DNA from: Blautia schinkii DSM 10518
GTDB taxonomy: Bacteria > Bacillota > Clostridia > Lachnospirales > Lachnospiraceae
Length of the DNA stretch: 64,000 nt
Direction of reading: 5' to 3'
NCBI GenBank assembly: GCA_000702025.1
Contig: JNKJ01000017.1
Coordinates: forward strand, 1 to 64,000
Shown here: in pieces, positions 47,833 to 57,476 of the stretch
Layout of the letters: the number at the start of each line of letters is the position of its first letter
How positions within the stretch are numbered: the stretch's first letter is position 1
Notes under the pieces: model-generated
The model's database searches: none
Told to the model about the DNA's origin: nothing
The model's input: only the letters and a program-made list of their open reading frames with translations
Program-made: the position numbers and the translations under genes

Positions 47833-49609
47833 GGTTATTCTCTCCTAAGACCGTACAGAAAGGGAGCCGCATCGTAATACAGGTTCCTTCGTAAAGACGG
47901 CTTTCGATTTTATACCCATAGCTTTCCCCATATAAAAGTTTAATACGCGTTTGTACATTATATAAAGCCATGTGATAGCTGCTTTCTTTTGCATGATGTT
48001 CGAGCGGTTGATTTTTATGCAGACGCCGAAGAACATCCGGACGTATTCCTACGCCATTATCCTCAATTAACGCGAGCAAATCATCTCCCTCACGTCGTAC
48101 AGTCAATGTCACAGTGCCATTCCCCTGCATAGGTTCGAGTCCATGAACAATGGCGTTTTCAATAAAAGGCTGGAAGGTTAGAACAGGTACTCGACAATCA
48201 TACAATTCTTTCGGAATATCGAAATGTAATGTTATTTTATCGAGATATTTATAATGGATAATCTGCGCATAATGCTGCAGATAAAGCAGCTCTTCCTGAA
48301 GAGAGAATGTTCTTTCTTCACGGTAATTGAGTGTAGTTTCCAGCATATAGCACAGGCTTTGCACCATGTCACATACGGGATAGGCCTCATATTCATTAGC
48401 CTTCCAGTTAATAAGCTGCATAGTGTTAAAAAGAAAATGAGGATTTATCTGAGCTTGCAGAGCATTGAATTGCGCCTCCTTTTGCGCGAGCTCAATGCGG
48501 TATACAGTATTGATCAGTGTGTCCAAACGCTGAGTCATGGTATTAAAGCCTTGATTTACCAGAGAGATTTCCTGAATTGGCGTTTCTCGGTCAACTCTTG
48601 CTTCAAGATTTCCCTCTTGAACCTGTGCCATACTGCTTACGAGAGTGCGGATGGGACGACTGATATACAAGGAGAATCTGGCACTGATCCAAATTCCTGC
48701 GAGTACGATTAGAAAAGCAATCAGGTAGAATACCCGCAATATAGAGTTAAAATCTTCCAAAAGAGTATTTTTGTTTATATTAATGACTACATGCCAGTTT
48801 TGATAAGGATACTCGAAAGTGACCTGGCTCGATTTACAGTATACAGTCATCTGCTCAGGCTCATCAATGGTACCGATAGTTTCCGTAAATACTTGGGCAT
48901 AATCCGGATAGATTGTGCCAAGGTAAGACGAATTATCAGAGCAGAGAATCACGCCCTTACCGTCAACAATAAAAAAATTTTCCACTTCCATAGTATTGTA
49001 GGTATTAAATTTATCCAAAAGAAAATCTTTGGAAATACTCATCACCATTAGTCCGCGGATGTCGTAGGTGTTAAAGTCATAGATAATTCTAGAAATAGTT
49101 AAAGTATCCTCATTAACAGAGTCGTTCCAATTTAAAGATAAGGGAGCATGCAGGGCAGTGGTGTAGTAGGAACTTGAAAAGGGCTCCTCCAGTTCCACAG
49201 ATTTGCCTCCCTGCTGTAAATGTATGGCAGGTTCCTTGATATAGAAATCAATTCCACGTATGTAATAACCAGGTATGCTGGTTGGCGGAAAATACTCACG
49301 GGTAATATTCTGATACTGGTATATCCTTGTACTTGTGTCCAGCTTCGTCTCCATAAGAGCAACAAAGTTTTCATCAGCAATCATTTTGTCTGTTGTCTCG
49401 TCGAACTGTTGAAGTGAGGAATGTATACCCGCAGAGGTCTGAACAACCATATTTTTACAATAATTTTGTGCCTGCTCAAAATATTGACTTTTGTAAAGCC
49501 TTGCCGGAATCAGCAGGAGGACAAGCGTAGAGAAAACGATAATCAGGGAAATAAAGGTGGTAAGGTACCATCTCAATGATAATTTATGTCTTAATAAGAG
49601 ACGCTTCAT
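47825..49609 (-). CDS. YesM-type sensor histidine kinase
   Basis: 594 residues. TM1 about 14-36, extracytoplasmic sensor region (about 37-285), TM2 about 286-308, HAMP (about 310-365), His_kinase domain with AQINPHFLFNTMQLINW (His near 390), ATPase with FIENAIVHGLEPMQGNGTV and IEDNGVGI. It senses a sugar or a binding-protein complex outside the cell. ATG has GGAGGAATATT upstream. Confidence 0.92.
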   Translation of the reverse strand: MKRLLLRHKLSLRWYLTTFISLIIVFSTLVLLLIPARLYKSQYFEQAQNYCKNMVVQTSAGIHSSLQQFDETTDKMIADENFVALMETKLDTSTRIYQYQNITREYFPPTSIPGYYIRGIDFYIKEPAIHLQQGGKSVELEEPFSSSYYTTALHAPLSLNWNDSVNEDTLTISRIIYDFNTYDIRGLMVMSISKDFLLDKFNTYNTMEVENFFIVDGKGVILCSDNSSYLGTIYPDYAQVFTETIGTIDEPEQMTVYCKSSQVTFEYPYQNWHVVININKNTLLEDFNSILRVFYLIAFLIVLAGIWISARFSLYISRPIRTLVSSMAQVQEGNLEARVDRETPIQEISLVNQGFNTMTQRLDTLINTVYRIELAQKEAQFNALQAQINPHFLFNTMQLINWKANEYEAYPVCDMVQSLCYMLETTLNYREERTFSLQEELLYLQHYAQIIHYKYLDKITLHFDIPKELYDCRVPVLTFQPFIENAIVHGLEPMQGNGTVTLTVRREGDDLLALIEDNGVGIRPDVLRRLHKNQPLEHHAKESSYHMALYNVQTRIKLLYGESYGYKIESRLYEGTCITMRLPFCTVLGENNHD

Positions 49610-49869
49610 AATATTCCTCCATACTTTTTGTTTATTATATCGTTTTGGTCTGGCGGTTTCAACTTATTGTATGTAATATACGGTGTTTGTTGCAAAAAAT
49701 CACAAAAAACTTATAAAATCTTACAATAATCAGGATGCAATAAAATATTATAAGCTAAAATCTAAAAATATTAGATATGATTTTCTGTATGTAAATGTTA
49801 TGATAAGCGCATCAAAGGGGTCCCGAGGATAAAGTACAGAAGAGTAGAGAAGAGAAAGGAAGGAATAAG
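49610..49869. promoter_or_regulatory. Divergent control region of the two-component and ABC operons
   Basis: 260 bp, strongly AT-rich. A plus-strand promoter candidate is TTGCAA, 18 nt, TAAAAT near 49690-49719. An inverted repeat ATCTAA/TTAGAT (49760-49776) is a possible YesN site. The ribosome site AAAGGAAGGAATAAG precedes the binding-protein gene. Confidence 0.45.
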
Positions 49870-51192
49870 ATGAGAAAAATAAAAAAAATTGTGAGCGTTG
49901 CACTATCACTGTCCATGTTATCTTCCATGGTATTAGGTGCGATTCCGGTAAACGCGGCAGAAACAGATGAAGAAATCACTATTACCTTGTCATGGACAAA
50001 TATTCCCGCACATAAGCAGGAGATATGGCAGAAATATGTATTTGATCCATTTAAAGAAAAGCATCCGAATGTCACTATAGATTTTCAGTGTATTCCGGAC
50101 CAGGAACAGACGACAAGGGTACAATTGGCAGCAGGAGCGGCAGCAGACATGTTTTCCATGGACTGCACAGATGTGTTTGATTTTGCATCCAGTGGATTTA
50201 TCGTAAATCTTCAGGAGTACCGGGAAAAGTATAATCTGGATGAAGAAATGTATGATTGGGCATTGAAAGCATGTGAATACAATGGAGAGCTGTACGCGCT
50301 TCCTCATTCTGTAGAGACAAGCGATATGACCTACAATAACGACCTGTTAAAGGAACTGGGGTTAGAGGTTCCGCAGACTAGAGAGGAATTTGAGAAAGCA
50401 TGTGAAACGGCTCTGGAACAGGATATTATTCCAATTGCCTGGGGTTATTCAGGTGTTCCTGTTTTAGTAGCTTGGTTTTATGGCCACTACCTGACCACCT
50501 ATGCCGGACCGGAGAATGTGAAAAAGCTCCTAAATGGAGAAATTACATTTGAAGATGAAAATATTCGCGGCGCTTTTGAGACAATGAAGGCTGACTGGGA
50601 TGCAGGGTATATCAACGATAAAAAGAGCGGTGCAATTTCTAATGATGAGGCCCGAAGCCTTTTCATGAACGGAAAGGCTTTGTTTAATATGGAAGGCTCC
50701 TGGTATCCGATGGCAGATGTTGAGGTAGGTACCTGGAAATTTGACTGGGGTCAGGCAAAATGGCCGTCCATGAGAGACGGTGTGCCGGCAGCAGGCGATA
50801 TTTCTGTAGGAGAGTGTGTTGGTATCAACAGTAAGACAGAATATCCTGAGCTTTGCATGGAGCTGCTTCTTGACTTTTATCTTAACCGTGAACGTGCGGC
50901 AGCAGCTTCGGCGGAAGGATTTTCTACACCGGCGGCCAAGTTAAGTGCTGAGGATTATCCTGAGGAAATGCATGAGGACAGCGTTAAGGCAATTGCGTTT
51001 GAAAAGGAAATCATGTCAGCAGATATTGTGGGTTATGCGCCATGGGGCTTCTTCCCCTCAAAGATGAAGGTATATATTGATGATAATCTTGATAAGATTC
51101 TTTACGACCAGATTACACTGGACGAGTTTTTAAAAGAGGCCCAGGAAAGGTTGGAACAGGATTTGGCTGACGGATATCAGTTTGCAGGATGA
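49870..51192 (+). CDS. Extracellular sugar-binding protein of an ABC importer
   Basis: 440 residues. Signal peptide with KK start and IPVNAAE cleavage region (about 1-30). Mature part has the family-1 binding-protein pattern (FKEKHPNVTIDFQCIPDQEQTTRVQLAAGAAADMFSMD, LPHSVETSDMTYNNDLLKELGLEVPQTREEFEKAC, LFMNGKALFNMEGSWYP). No Cys follows the hydrophobic stretch, so it is not an ordinary lipoprotein. First gene of the transporter operon, facing the YesMN pair. Confidence 0.9.
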   Translation: MRKIKKIVSVALSLSMLSSMVLGAIPVNAAETDEEITITLSWTNIPAHKQEIWQKYVFDPFKEKHPNVTIDFQCIPDQEQTTRVQLAAGAAADMFSMDCTDVFDFASSGFIVNLQEYREKYNLDEEMYDWALKACEYNGELYALPHSVETSDMTYNNDLLKELGLEVPQTREEFEKACETALEQDIIPIAWGYSGVPVLVAWFYGHYLTTYAGPENVKKLLNGEITFEDENIRGAFETMKADWDAGYINDKKSGAISNDEARSLFMNGKALFNMEGSWYPMADVEVGTWKFDWGQAKWPSMRDGVPAAGDISVGECVGINSKTEYPELCMELLLDFYLNRERAAAASAEGFSTPAAKLSAEDYPEEMHEDSVKAIAFEKEIMSADIVGYAPWGFFPSKMKVYIDDNLDKILYDQITLDEFLKEAQERLEQDLADGYQFAG

Positions 51193-51250
51193 TGGGCTCG
51201 GCGGGGCAGACTTCAGTCTGCCCCAATTTCGTGGGAAGGAGAAGAGCAGT

Positions 51251-52135
51251 ATGAAAAAAATAAAAAAAACACGGCTTAATGGTACCTTTTTTATACTTCC
51301 TGCATTTATCTGGCATTTCTGTATCATCGTGGTTCCGGCATGCTCTATGTTTTATTATTCCTTGACAAATTGGAATGGATTGAGTAAGCCGGAATTTGTA
51401 GGATTAGCAAATTTTCGGCGTATGATTCATGATACTGATTTTTTATTTGCTATCCGGAACAATTTAATCTGGACCGTACTTTTTTTATTTGTACCTTTAG
51501 TATTGGGGTTGGGGATGGCGTTGATTTTCACAAAAATCGGAAAAATTCAAATGCCGCTGCGTACATTGTGTTTTCTGCCTTATGTAATCAGTGCGGCAGT
51601 AAGTGGAAAGATTTTTACAGTATTTTATAGTCCTTATTCAGGTGTGGCGACTATCTTCGATAAGCTTGAGATTGAAAGTTTGTCTAACTTTGCACCACTT
51701 GGAGACAGGGCGCAGGCGCTTTATGCGGCGGCATTTGTGGATAACTGGCATTGGTGGGGCTTTGTGCTGGTGCTGATGATGTCTGCGCTGCATCAGGTGT
51801 CGGCTGAGCTGTATGAAGCGGCTGATATGGAGGGTGCGGGCTTTTTCCAAAAACTGGTCCACGTGACCATTCCACAGATTAAGCCTACGATTGCGGCATA
51901 TTTTATCTTTGTTATCATTGCCACCTTTACCACGTTTGACTATGTGTGGATTATGACACAGGGTGGTCCGGCAGGGGCTACAGAGCTTTTGTCCACACGG
52001 ATTTACAAGACAAACTTTCTTACATATGAATCAGGATACAGTTCCGCAATGAGCCTGAGTGTATGCTTATTTGCCTTGTCGGTGTACTTGATTCTCAATT
52101 ATATGCAGCATAGGAAAGGAGACCGCCGGGAATGA
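51251..52135 (+). CDS. Sugar ABC transporter permease, MalF/UgpA type
   Basis: 294 residues with six membrane segments and the EAA loop YEAADMEGAGFFQKLVHVTIPQIKPTI (about 190-216). ATG 51251 with GGGAAGGAGAAGAGC. The 69-bp longer frame overlaps the previous gene. Overlaps the next permease by ATGA. Confidence 0.92.
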   Translation: MKKIKKTRLNGTFFILPAFIWHFCIIVVPACSMFYYSLTNWNGLSKPEFVGLANFRRMIHDTDFLFAIRNNLIWTVLFLFVPLVLGLGMALIFTKIGKIQMPLRTLCFLPYVISAAVSGKIFTVFYSPYSGVATIFDKLEIESLSNFAPLGDRAQALYAAAFVDNWHWWGFVLVLMMSALHQVSAELYEAADMEGAGFFQKLVHVTIPQIKPTIAAYFIFVIIATFTTFDYVWIMTQGGPAGATELLSTRIYKTNFLTYESGYSSAMSLSVCLFALSVYLILNYMQHRKGDRRE

Positions 52136-52959
52136 AAAGAAAAAGAAGAAAAGTCTGTCTGCTCACAGCAGCGGCGGTTATCGTTACTTTGGTTCATATT
52201 ATACCATTGGCTACTATAATAATTAACTCATTTCGGACAAATCAGGAAATCAATCTCAGTATGTTGGGCTTTCCCAAAGGAATTGATTTTCAAAACTATC
52301 TGGTAGCCTGGGAAAAAGGCGGGTATGCTTCCGCCTATGTAAATAGTCTTATTATAGGGGCAGGTACGGCATTCGTGGAGCTGTTTGTCATCGGCTTTGC
52401 AGTATACGGGATTCAAAAAACAGACTGTTATTTTAAAAAGTTTTTCAGTACTTATTTTGTGGCTGGACTGGCGATTCCTGCATTTACAATATTGGTGCCT
52501 CTGTTTTCTTTTTATAATCAGGCTGAACTTTTAAATACCAGAGTGGGGATTATTATTATTTATGTAGCAACTAACATGTCATTTAACTATATGTTTTTGT
52601 CTGCCTTTTTTGAAGGAATGTCCAGGGAGTTGGATGAAGCTGCACGCATTGACGGAGCCACGGAAATGCAGAATTTCATATATAATACCATTCCCATGGC
52701 AAAGCCGATTTTTACAAGTATCATCCTCATTACCTTTGTGAATACGTGGAATGAATTTTTGTTTTCTAATACGTTTCTTCAGGAAAAAACAATGCGCACG
52801 GTTTCTCTTAGATTCTACAATTTCGTGGGAAGTACAAGTGTGGAATACGGATATGTGTATGCAGCGGCTATCATTTCTATCTTGCCGGTAGTGGTTATTT
52901 ACATGTTTACCCAGGATAAATTTATTGAGGGCATGACTGCGGGCAGCGTCAAGGGATAG
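52132..52959 (+). CDS. Sugar ABC transporter permease, MalG/UgpE type
   Basis: 275 residues with six membrane segments and the EAA loop LDEAARIDGATEMQNFIYNTIPMAKPI. It pairs with the upstream permease. No ATPase gene is in the operon, so a shared MsmX-type ATPase encoded elsewhere is expected. Confidence 0.92.
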   Translation: MKRKRRKVCLLTAAAVIVTLVHIIPLATIIINSFRTNQEINLSMLGFPKGIDFQNYLVAWEKGGYASAYVNSLIIGAGTAFVELFVIGFAVYGIQKTDCYFKKFFSTYFVAGLAIPAFTILVPLFSFYNQAELLNTRVGIIIIYVATNMSFNYMFLSAFFEGMSRELDEAARIDGATEMQNFIYNTIPMAKPIFTSIILITFVNTWNEFLFSNTFLQEKTMRTVSLRFYNFVGSTSVEYGYVYAAAIISILPVVVIYMFTQDKFIEGMTAGSVKG

Positions 52960-52996
52960 ACAGATTTATGATATCAATGGAAAGCAGGTGTGAAAT

Positions 52997-54604
52997 TTGG
53001 AAAATTACCCTAAGTATGTAGAGATAAATCAATGTGACTTAGAAAAAGCAATCCTTCAGGGAGTGCAGCCTATGATTGAATGGGTTGACCAAAAGCAGGA
53101 CGGACTGCCTTATTTTGAGAATTATATTAATGGAAAACGATATGGAAATCACCACCATTTTACCTTTAGTGCCTCACATACTACGGGGCGGAGGCTGGAA
53201 GCGCTCACGATTGCTCAGCGAACGATGGGGATTCAGATACCGGAGGCAGTTTATGACAATCTGGAAAAGTGGGCTTACAAGGTCTTTGACAATCCTATGG
53301 GAATGATGTGTAACTGGAATCTTGATACCTTTGAACCGGAAATGGTGTGCGATCTTCATAATCTGAGGGAGGTAATGTATTCCTTCATTGGTCTTTTAAG
53401 GAGAAATCCCTCAGACCAAAGAGCAAGAGAAATGGTTCTCCATCTCATATCCATGGTGGACAAATATACGGACTACGAATCCGGTAATTGGAAAAAAGAA
53501 GAGTTCTTCAGGGATACAGGGGGCGTATCCATGTGCAGTGTGTGTACAGAGGAGGAAGGATTTCGTTTTACAGGAAGTTTGGGAAGATATATTGAAGCAT
53601 TGATGAGGCTTTGTCAGGAGTTTGAATTTCCGGAGGCATTGGAGCAGGCTTGGAAGCTGAAGGATGCCTTTTTCAGAAACGCGCTGGATGAGAACGGTAA
53701 TTATGATGTCAAAACATTTTGTTCCCATACGCATTCTGTCACTGCTGCGATTTGCGGGATAGCTATGCTGGGAGATGAACTCCGGGATTATGAGATTCTG
53801 AAAAGAGTGGACAGGTTTATGACAAATGGCTTTTACAAAATTGCTCTTGATTTAGGATGGTCCACAGAAAATGACGGAAGATCAGACTGGGTTGGCGAAA
53901 TTAATAATAGCTGTGACCTGATGGAGACATGCTTATATTTAGGAAAGAATGGATTTGAGGGATATTACGGAAGAGCAGAGCAGATGCTTCGGAGTCACAT
54001 TCTGCCCTCGCAGCTTTTGGACGTAAGCTTTCTTCCGGATGAGGAATGTGAGGATGATTCCATTTCCCTCATGGGTAGCCGGATGAAGGGGGCATTTGGT
54101 TTTCCCTGTCCTTATGGACATGAGGACCATGCTGGCAGCGAGATATCCTTTAACTGGGACATCAATGCCGGGGGTGTGAGCGGTTTGTGCCAAGCATGGA
54201 AGCACCGGGTATATCACAGCAAAAACCTGGTAAGTATGAATTTACTATTCGGCTACGAGGATGAAACCCTCCGATTTAAGGACCCTTATACAAACCATGG
54301 AACAGCACAACTCCTTCTCAAGAAGCCAATAGCAGTGAGGGTCCGTGTGCCCCGAAGATGCACGCTTGAGACACCTTTGCATACTCAGGGAATTACTGTG
54401 GAAAAACAAGGGGAATGGCTGTATTTATTTGACCTTCCCCTTAATAAAACCATCGAGATACCTATGAACCTTGCTAGAGAACAGCAGGAGGTTACATATA
54501 AAGGCAAAGCTTTGAATACCGAATATTGGGGGGAGCAGCTTGAGAGAGTAACCTCAAAGGGCAAAAGACTATGCTTTTTCCCTGACTTTTCTATGGGAAA
54601 ATAA
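52997..54604 (+). CDS. Putative alpha-barrel carbohydrate-active protein
   Basis: 535 residues, no signal peptide, TTG start with AAGCAGGTGTGAAAT upstream. Repeating helical segments (about 25-400) and a beta-rich end (about 430-535, TAQLLLKKPIAVRVRVPRRC, EWLYLFDLPLNKTIEIP) resemble (alpha/alpha)6-barrel glycosidases such as GH127-like enzymes. Key residues could not be identified. Position after the sugar permeases suggests cytosolic breakdown of the imported glycoside. Confidence 0.55.
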   Translation: MENYPKYVEINQCDLEKAILQGVQPMIEWVDQKQDGLPYFENYINGKRYGNHHHFTFSASHTTGRRLEALTIAQRTMGIQIPEAVYDNLEKWAYKVFDNPMGMMCNWNLDTFEPEMVCDLHNLREVMYSFIGLLRRNPSDQRAREMVLHLISMVDKYTDYESGNWKKEEFFRDTGGVSMCSVCTEEEGFRFTGSLGRYIEALMRLCQEFEFPEALEQAWKLKDAFFRNALDENGNYDVKTFCSHTHSVTAAICGIAMLGDELRDYEILKRVDRFMTNGFYKIALDLGWSTENDGRSDWVGEINNSCDLMETCLYLGKNGFEGYYGRAEQMLRSHILPSQLLDVSFLPDEECEDDSISLMGSRMKGAFGFPCPYGHEDHAGSEISFNWDINAGGVSGLCQAWKHRVYHSKNLVSMNLLFGYEDETLRFKDPYTNHGTAQLLLKKPIAVRVRVPRRCTLETPLHTQGITVEKQGEWLYLFDLPLNKTIEIPMNLAREQQEVTYKGKALNTEYWGEQLERVTSKGKRLCFFPDFSMGK

Positions 54605-54775
54605 ATGTATGCTACATTCAGCCCATGAACAAAACCACCCAATTGTCCTTTTATTTCCCCCTTTGTTTCCCTATAATAAACCCATCGAGACAGCATACGG
54701 TGAACATGCCAACATGTGTGGATGAAACAATTATAAAGGAAACAATTAGAAACAAAACATAGGAGGGCAGATTTT

Positions 54776-56143
54776 ATGAAAACATGCGACATTTTAATCA
54801 GAAACGGTCGGGTCCTTAAGCCGGACATGACGGTTGCCAAAAAACAGTTTATTGCAATAAAAAATTCCCGCATTGTCGAGACCGGAGATGAGAGTCTGCT
54901 TTCAGACCGCCCCGAACAGGAACAGTACACAGCACAAACAGTAATCGATGACAGCCGCATCCTATGGATGCCGGGACTTACGGACGCTCATCTCCACACC
55001 AGCCAGCAGTTCCTAAAAGGCAGTCTGCTGGATGAAAGACCTGTCATCTGGAAAAGAATCAACGTTCCCTTTGAGGCGTCTCTGACAGAAGAGACAATGG
55101 CCCTAAGCGCCCGCCTCGCCGGAGTGGAGATGATTAAGAATGGTACTACCTCCTTTGTGGACGCAGGCGGTCCCCACGTGGAGGCGGCTGCGGAGGAATA
55201 TCTGAAAATGGGGATGCGCGCTGCGCTCACCTGGCAGACAACAGACGGACCCAAAGTGCCTGATTCTCTAAGAATAGAAACAAAGGCTGCCCTCCCCAGG
55301 CAGGAACGTCTTTATAAAAATTATCACAATAAAAACGGAATTCTGCAGGTATATTATTCTGTGACCTCCCTCATGGCCTGCTCCGAGGAGCTTTTCCGTA
55401 CAGTATTTGAGGCGGCAAAAGAAAAAGGCATTACAGCAGAGTGTCATATGAACGAATATGCCAGTGAGGTCATGGATTTCATAGAAAAATACGGAGAAAG
55501 ACCCTTTGAATATCTGGAGCATGCAGGCGTTTTGCCTCAGAACTTTGTGGCTGCGCACTGTATCATGCTGTCGGAGCCGGAAATCGAAATCCTCGCTCAG
55601 CATCAGGTGCGTGCGGTGCATTGTCCCTTCAGCAACTGCGGCAAAGGCGTTCCAGAGACACCGCGCCTGCTTGCGGCCGGGATTCCGGTGGCCTTCGGTT
55701 CCGACGGAGCGGGACACGGCGGGCTTGACTTATTCCGGGAAATGAGGGCGTTCCGCTGTGTGATGAATGTATTACACGGAATCGGGACCGCGAACCCGCA
55801 GATCATGCCCGCGAAAACATTGCTTTCCATGGCCCTAGAGGGTGGAGCCAAAGCACTTATGGAAGAACACTTGGGAAGAATCGAGACAGGCTGTCTGGCG
55901 GATATCATAGCTATCGACCTGGACCAGCCCCATTTGTTTGCTACCGGAAGTGTGGTAAATTCCCTTGTAGAAAGCGCGTGCGGCGCAGACGTGAAGCATT
56001 CGGTGATTCATGGGAAGCTGGTGATGAAGAACCGTGAGCTTCTGACTATCGACGAGGAAAAGGTGCTTTACGACACCGAAAAAATCATGGGGACGCATCC
56101 GTATTTCACAAAACCGGCCGGCTGGTGCGGCGACCGCGCTTAG
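54776..56143 (+). CDS. Amidohydrolase of the ATZ/TRZ (MtaD-like) family
   Basis: 455 residues. Metal-binding HLH (72-74 in TDAHLHTS), HMNEY (about 223), AAHC, HCPFSN and the catalytic SDGAGHGG (Asp about 303) are present, as in S-adenosylhomocysteine/thiomethyladenosine deaminases and chlorohydrolases. It would hydrolytically deaminate an adenosine-like or aminated heterocycle. ATG has TAGGAGGGCAGATTTT. A gap of 171 bp separates it from the previous gene, so it may be an independent unit. Confidence 0.87.
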   Translation: MKTCDILIRNGRVLKPDMTVAKKQFIAIKNSRIVETGDESLLSDRPEQEQYTAQTVIDDSRILWMPGLTDAHLHTSQQFLKGSLLDERPVIWKRINVPFEASLTEETMALSARLAGVEMIKNGTTSFVDAGGPHVEAAAEEYLKMGMRAALTWQTTDGPKVPDSLRIETKAALPRQERLYKNYHNKNGILQVYYSVTSLMACSEELFRTVFEAAKEKGITAECHMNEYASEVMDFIEKYGERPFEYLEHAGVLPQNFVAAHCIMLSEPEIEILAQHQVRAVHCPFSNCGKGVPETPRLLAAGIPVAFGSDGAGHGGLDLFREMRAFRCVMNVLHGIGTANPQIMPAKTLLSMALEGGAKALMEEHLGRIETGCLADIIAIDLDQPHLFATGSVVNSLVESACGADVKHSVIHGKLVMKNRELLTIDEEKVLYDTEKIMGTHPYFTKPAGWCGDRA

Positions 56144-56179
56144 GCGCGGAATGCCGTACCAGTTGGCCGGCCCTGCATT

Positions 56180-56225
56180 CTAGTATAGTTATTTGAAATC
56201 GACTATACTAGTGTCAGTACACTAG
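56180..56225. terminator. Overlapping hairpins between convergent genes
   Basis: CTAGTATAG (about 56181-56189) pairs with CTATACTAG (about 56203-56211), and CTAGTGT/ACACTAG follows (about 56208-56225). Between the amidohydrolase and the minus-strand SDR these probably end both, though T-tracts are poor. Confidence 0.45.
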
Positions 56226-57217
56226 CCTTCTTTATTTTGGATCCAATCCACCGTATCCCTCACCGTTTCTCTGATATCCCTCGGGTGATACCCCAGCTCA
56301 GCGGCAGCCTTTGCATGGGAAAAATGGCTGTTGCTTTTGAGGGTGTGCAAAGAATAAGAGGTAAACAACGGTCTTTGCCTCCTGCATTTAGAATAAATGC
56401 CGAAAAACGGTGCAGCAAGTCTCGCGACGACCAGCGGCAGCACAGAAAGCTCGGGACCTCCTGCATATTCCCGGATATAATCGAGAAGCTCTGAAATACT
56501 GTAGCGCTGATTTGAAAGTATGTAGCATTCTCCGCTTCGTCCCTTTTCTGCAGCCTGGACACAGCCAAAGGCAACATCCCTCACATCCACGAAGTCATAA
56601 GTGCCGTCCACACAGGCGGGCAGGCGGCCCTGAAGATAATCACGGATAAGCTGCACCAGGTGATTCCCCTCCCTGTCATACGGACCAATGATTCCGGAGG
56701 GGTGCAGCACAATCGCATCCAGCCCCTTTTCTGCCGCCCTAAGTACACAGAGGGAGGCCATTGCTTTGGTTTTTGCGTAGCCGCCCTTAACTTGGCGGTA
56801 GATGGAAAAATCAGTGATTTCCCGGATGACGTCGTATCTTCCGTTTTCCGGAATTGCGTGGACGGAACTGGTGTAAACGAGACGGCTTACATGGTGCTTT
56901 TGGCACATTCGGATGATATTCCGAGTGCCGCCCACGTTTGTTTCATAAAGCTTCCGGCTGAGCCTGCCTGTTATATCCACCACCCCGGCAGTATGAATGC
57001 AGATGATGCGCACGTCCCTTTCCACAGTGAAAAATTCATTCAGGGTTTCCGGCCTTCTGACATCTCCCTCATAATAGTGAACCTGTGTGGGAAATTCCTT
57101 TCTGCCGCCCGGCAGTACCAACGCCCTCACTTCTTGCCCGCGGTTTATCAACTCCCTGAGCACAGCGCTGCCCAAATGCCCATCAGCACCAGTTACAAGA
57201 TATAAAGTACGTTCCAT
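56222..57217 (-). CDS. NAD(P)-dependent epimerase/dehydratase-family SDR
   Basis: 331 residues. N-terminal Rossmann motif VTGADGHLGSAV, Y-x3-K catalytic pair in GGYAKTKAMAS (Tyr about 157, Lys about 161), TSSVHAIP before it, and HPSGIIGPYD. It resembles dihydroflavonol reductase-like SDRs acting on aldehydes, ketones or sugars. Start: ATG 57217 with GGGAGGTGAAGGAT. The 12-residue longer frame has no site. Confidence 0.87.
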   Translation of the reverse strand: MERTLYLVTGADGHLGSAVLRELINRGQEVRALVLPGGRKEFPTQVHYYEGDVRRPETLNEFFTVERDVRIICIHTAGVVDITGRLSRKLYETNVGGTRNIIRMCQKHHVSRLVYTSSVHAIPENGRYDVIREITDFSIYRQVKGGYAKTKAMASLCVLRAAEKGLDAIVLHPSGIIGPYDREGNHLVQLIRDYLQGRLPACVDGTYDFVDVRDVAFGCVQAAEKGRSGECYILSNQRYSISELLDYIREYAGGPELSVLPLVVARLAAPFFGIYSKCRRQRPLFTSYSLHTLKSNSHFSHAKAAAELGYHPRDIRETVRDTVDWIQNKEG

Positions 57218-57476
57218 ATCCTTCACCTCCCTTGAGAAGCATAATAATCCCACATGGTAACAATTCAGGCAGACCTGTCTGAACGGTTACTCCATATGTC
57301 CCAGTACCCTTATCATACCACAAATCAAATAGAATGACCATGAATGAAGCAGATTGCCCCATTTCCTTCCCTGTTACCATCTTCGGAACTTTCCCACAAT
57401 TTATCCACTAACTGCTTGCCCCGCGCCCTCACTTTTTATATACTGGTATTAACAATACACAGAAAGGAGGTACCTT

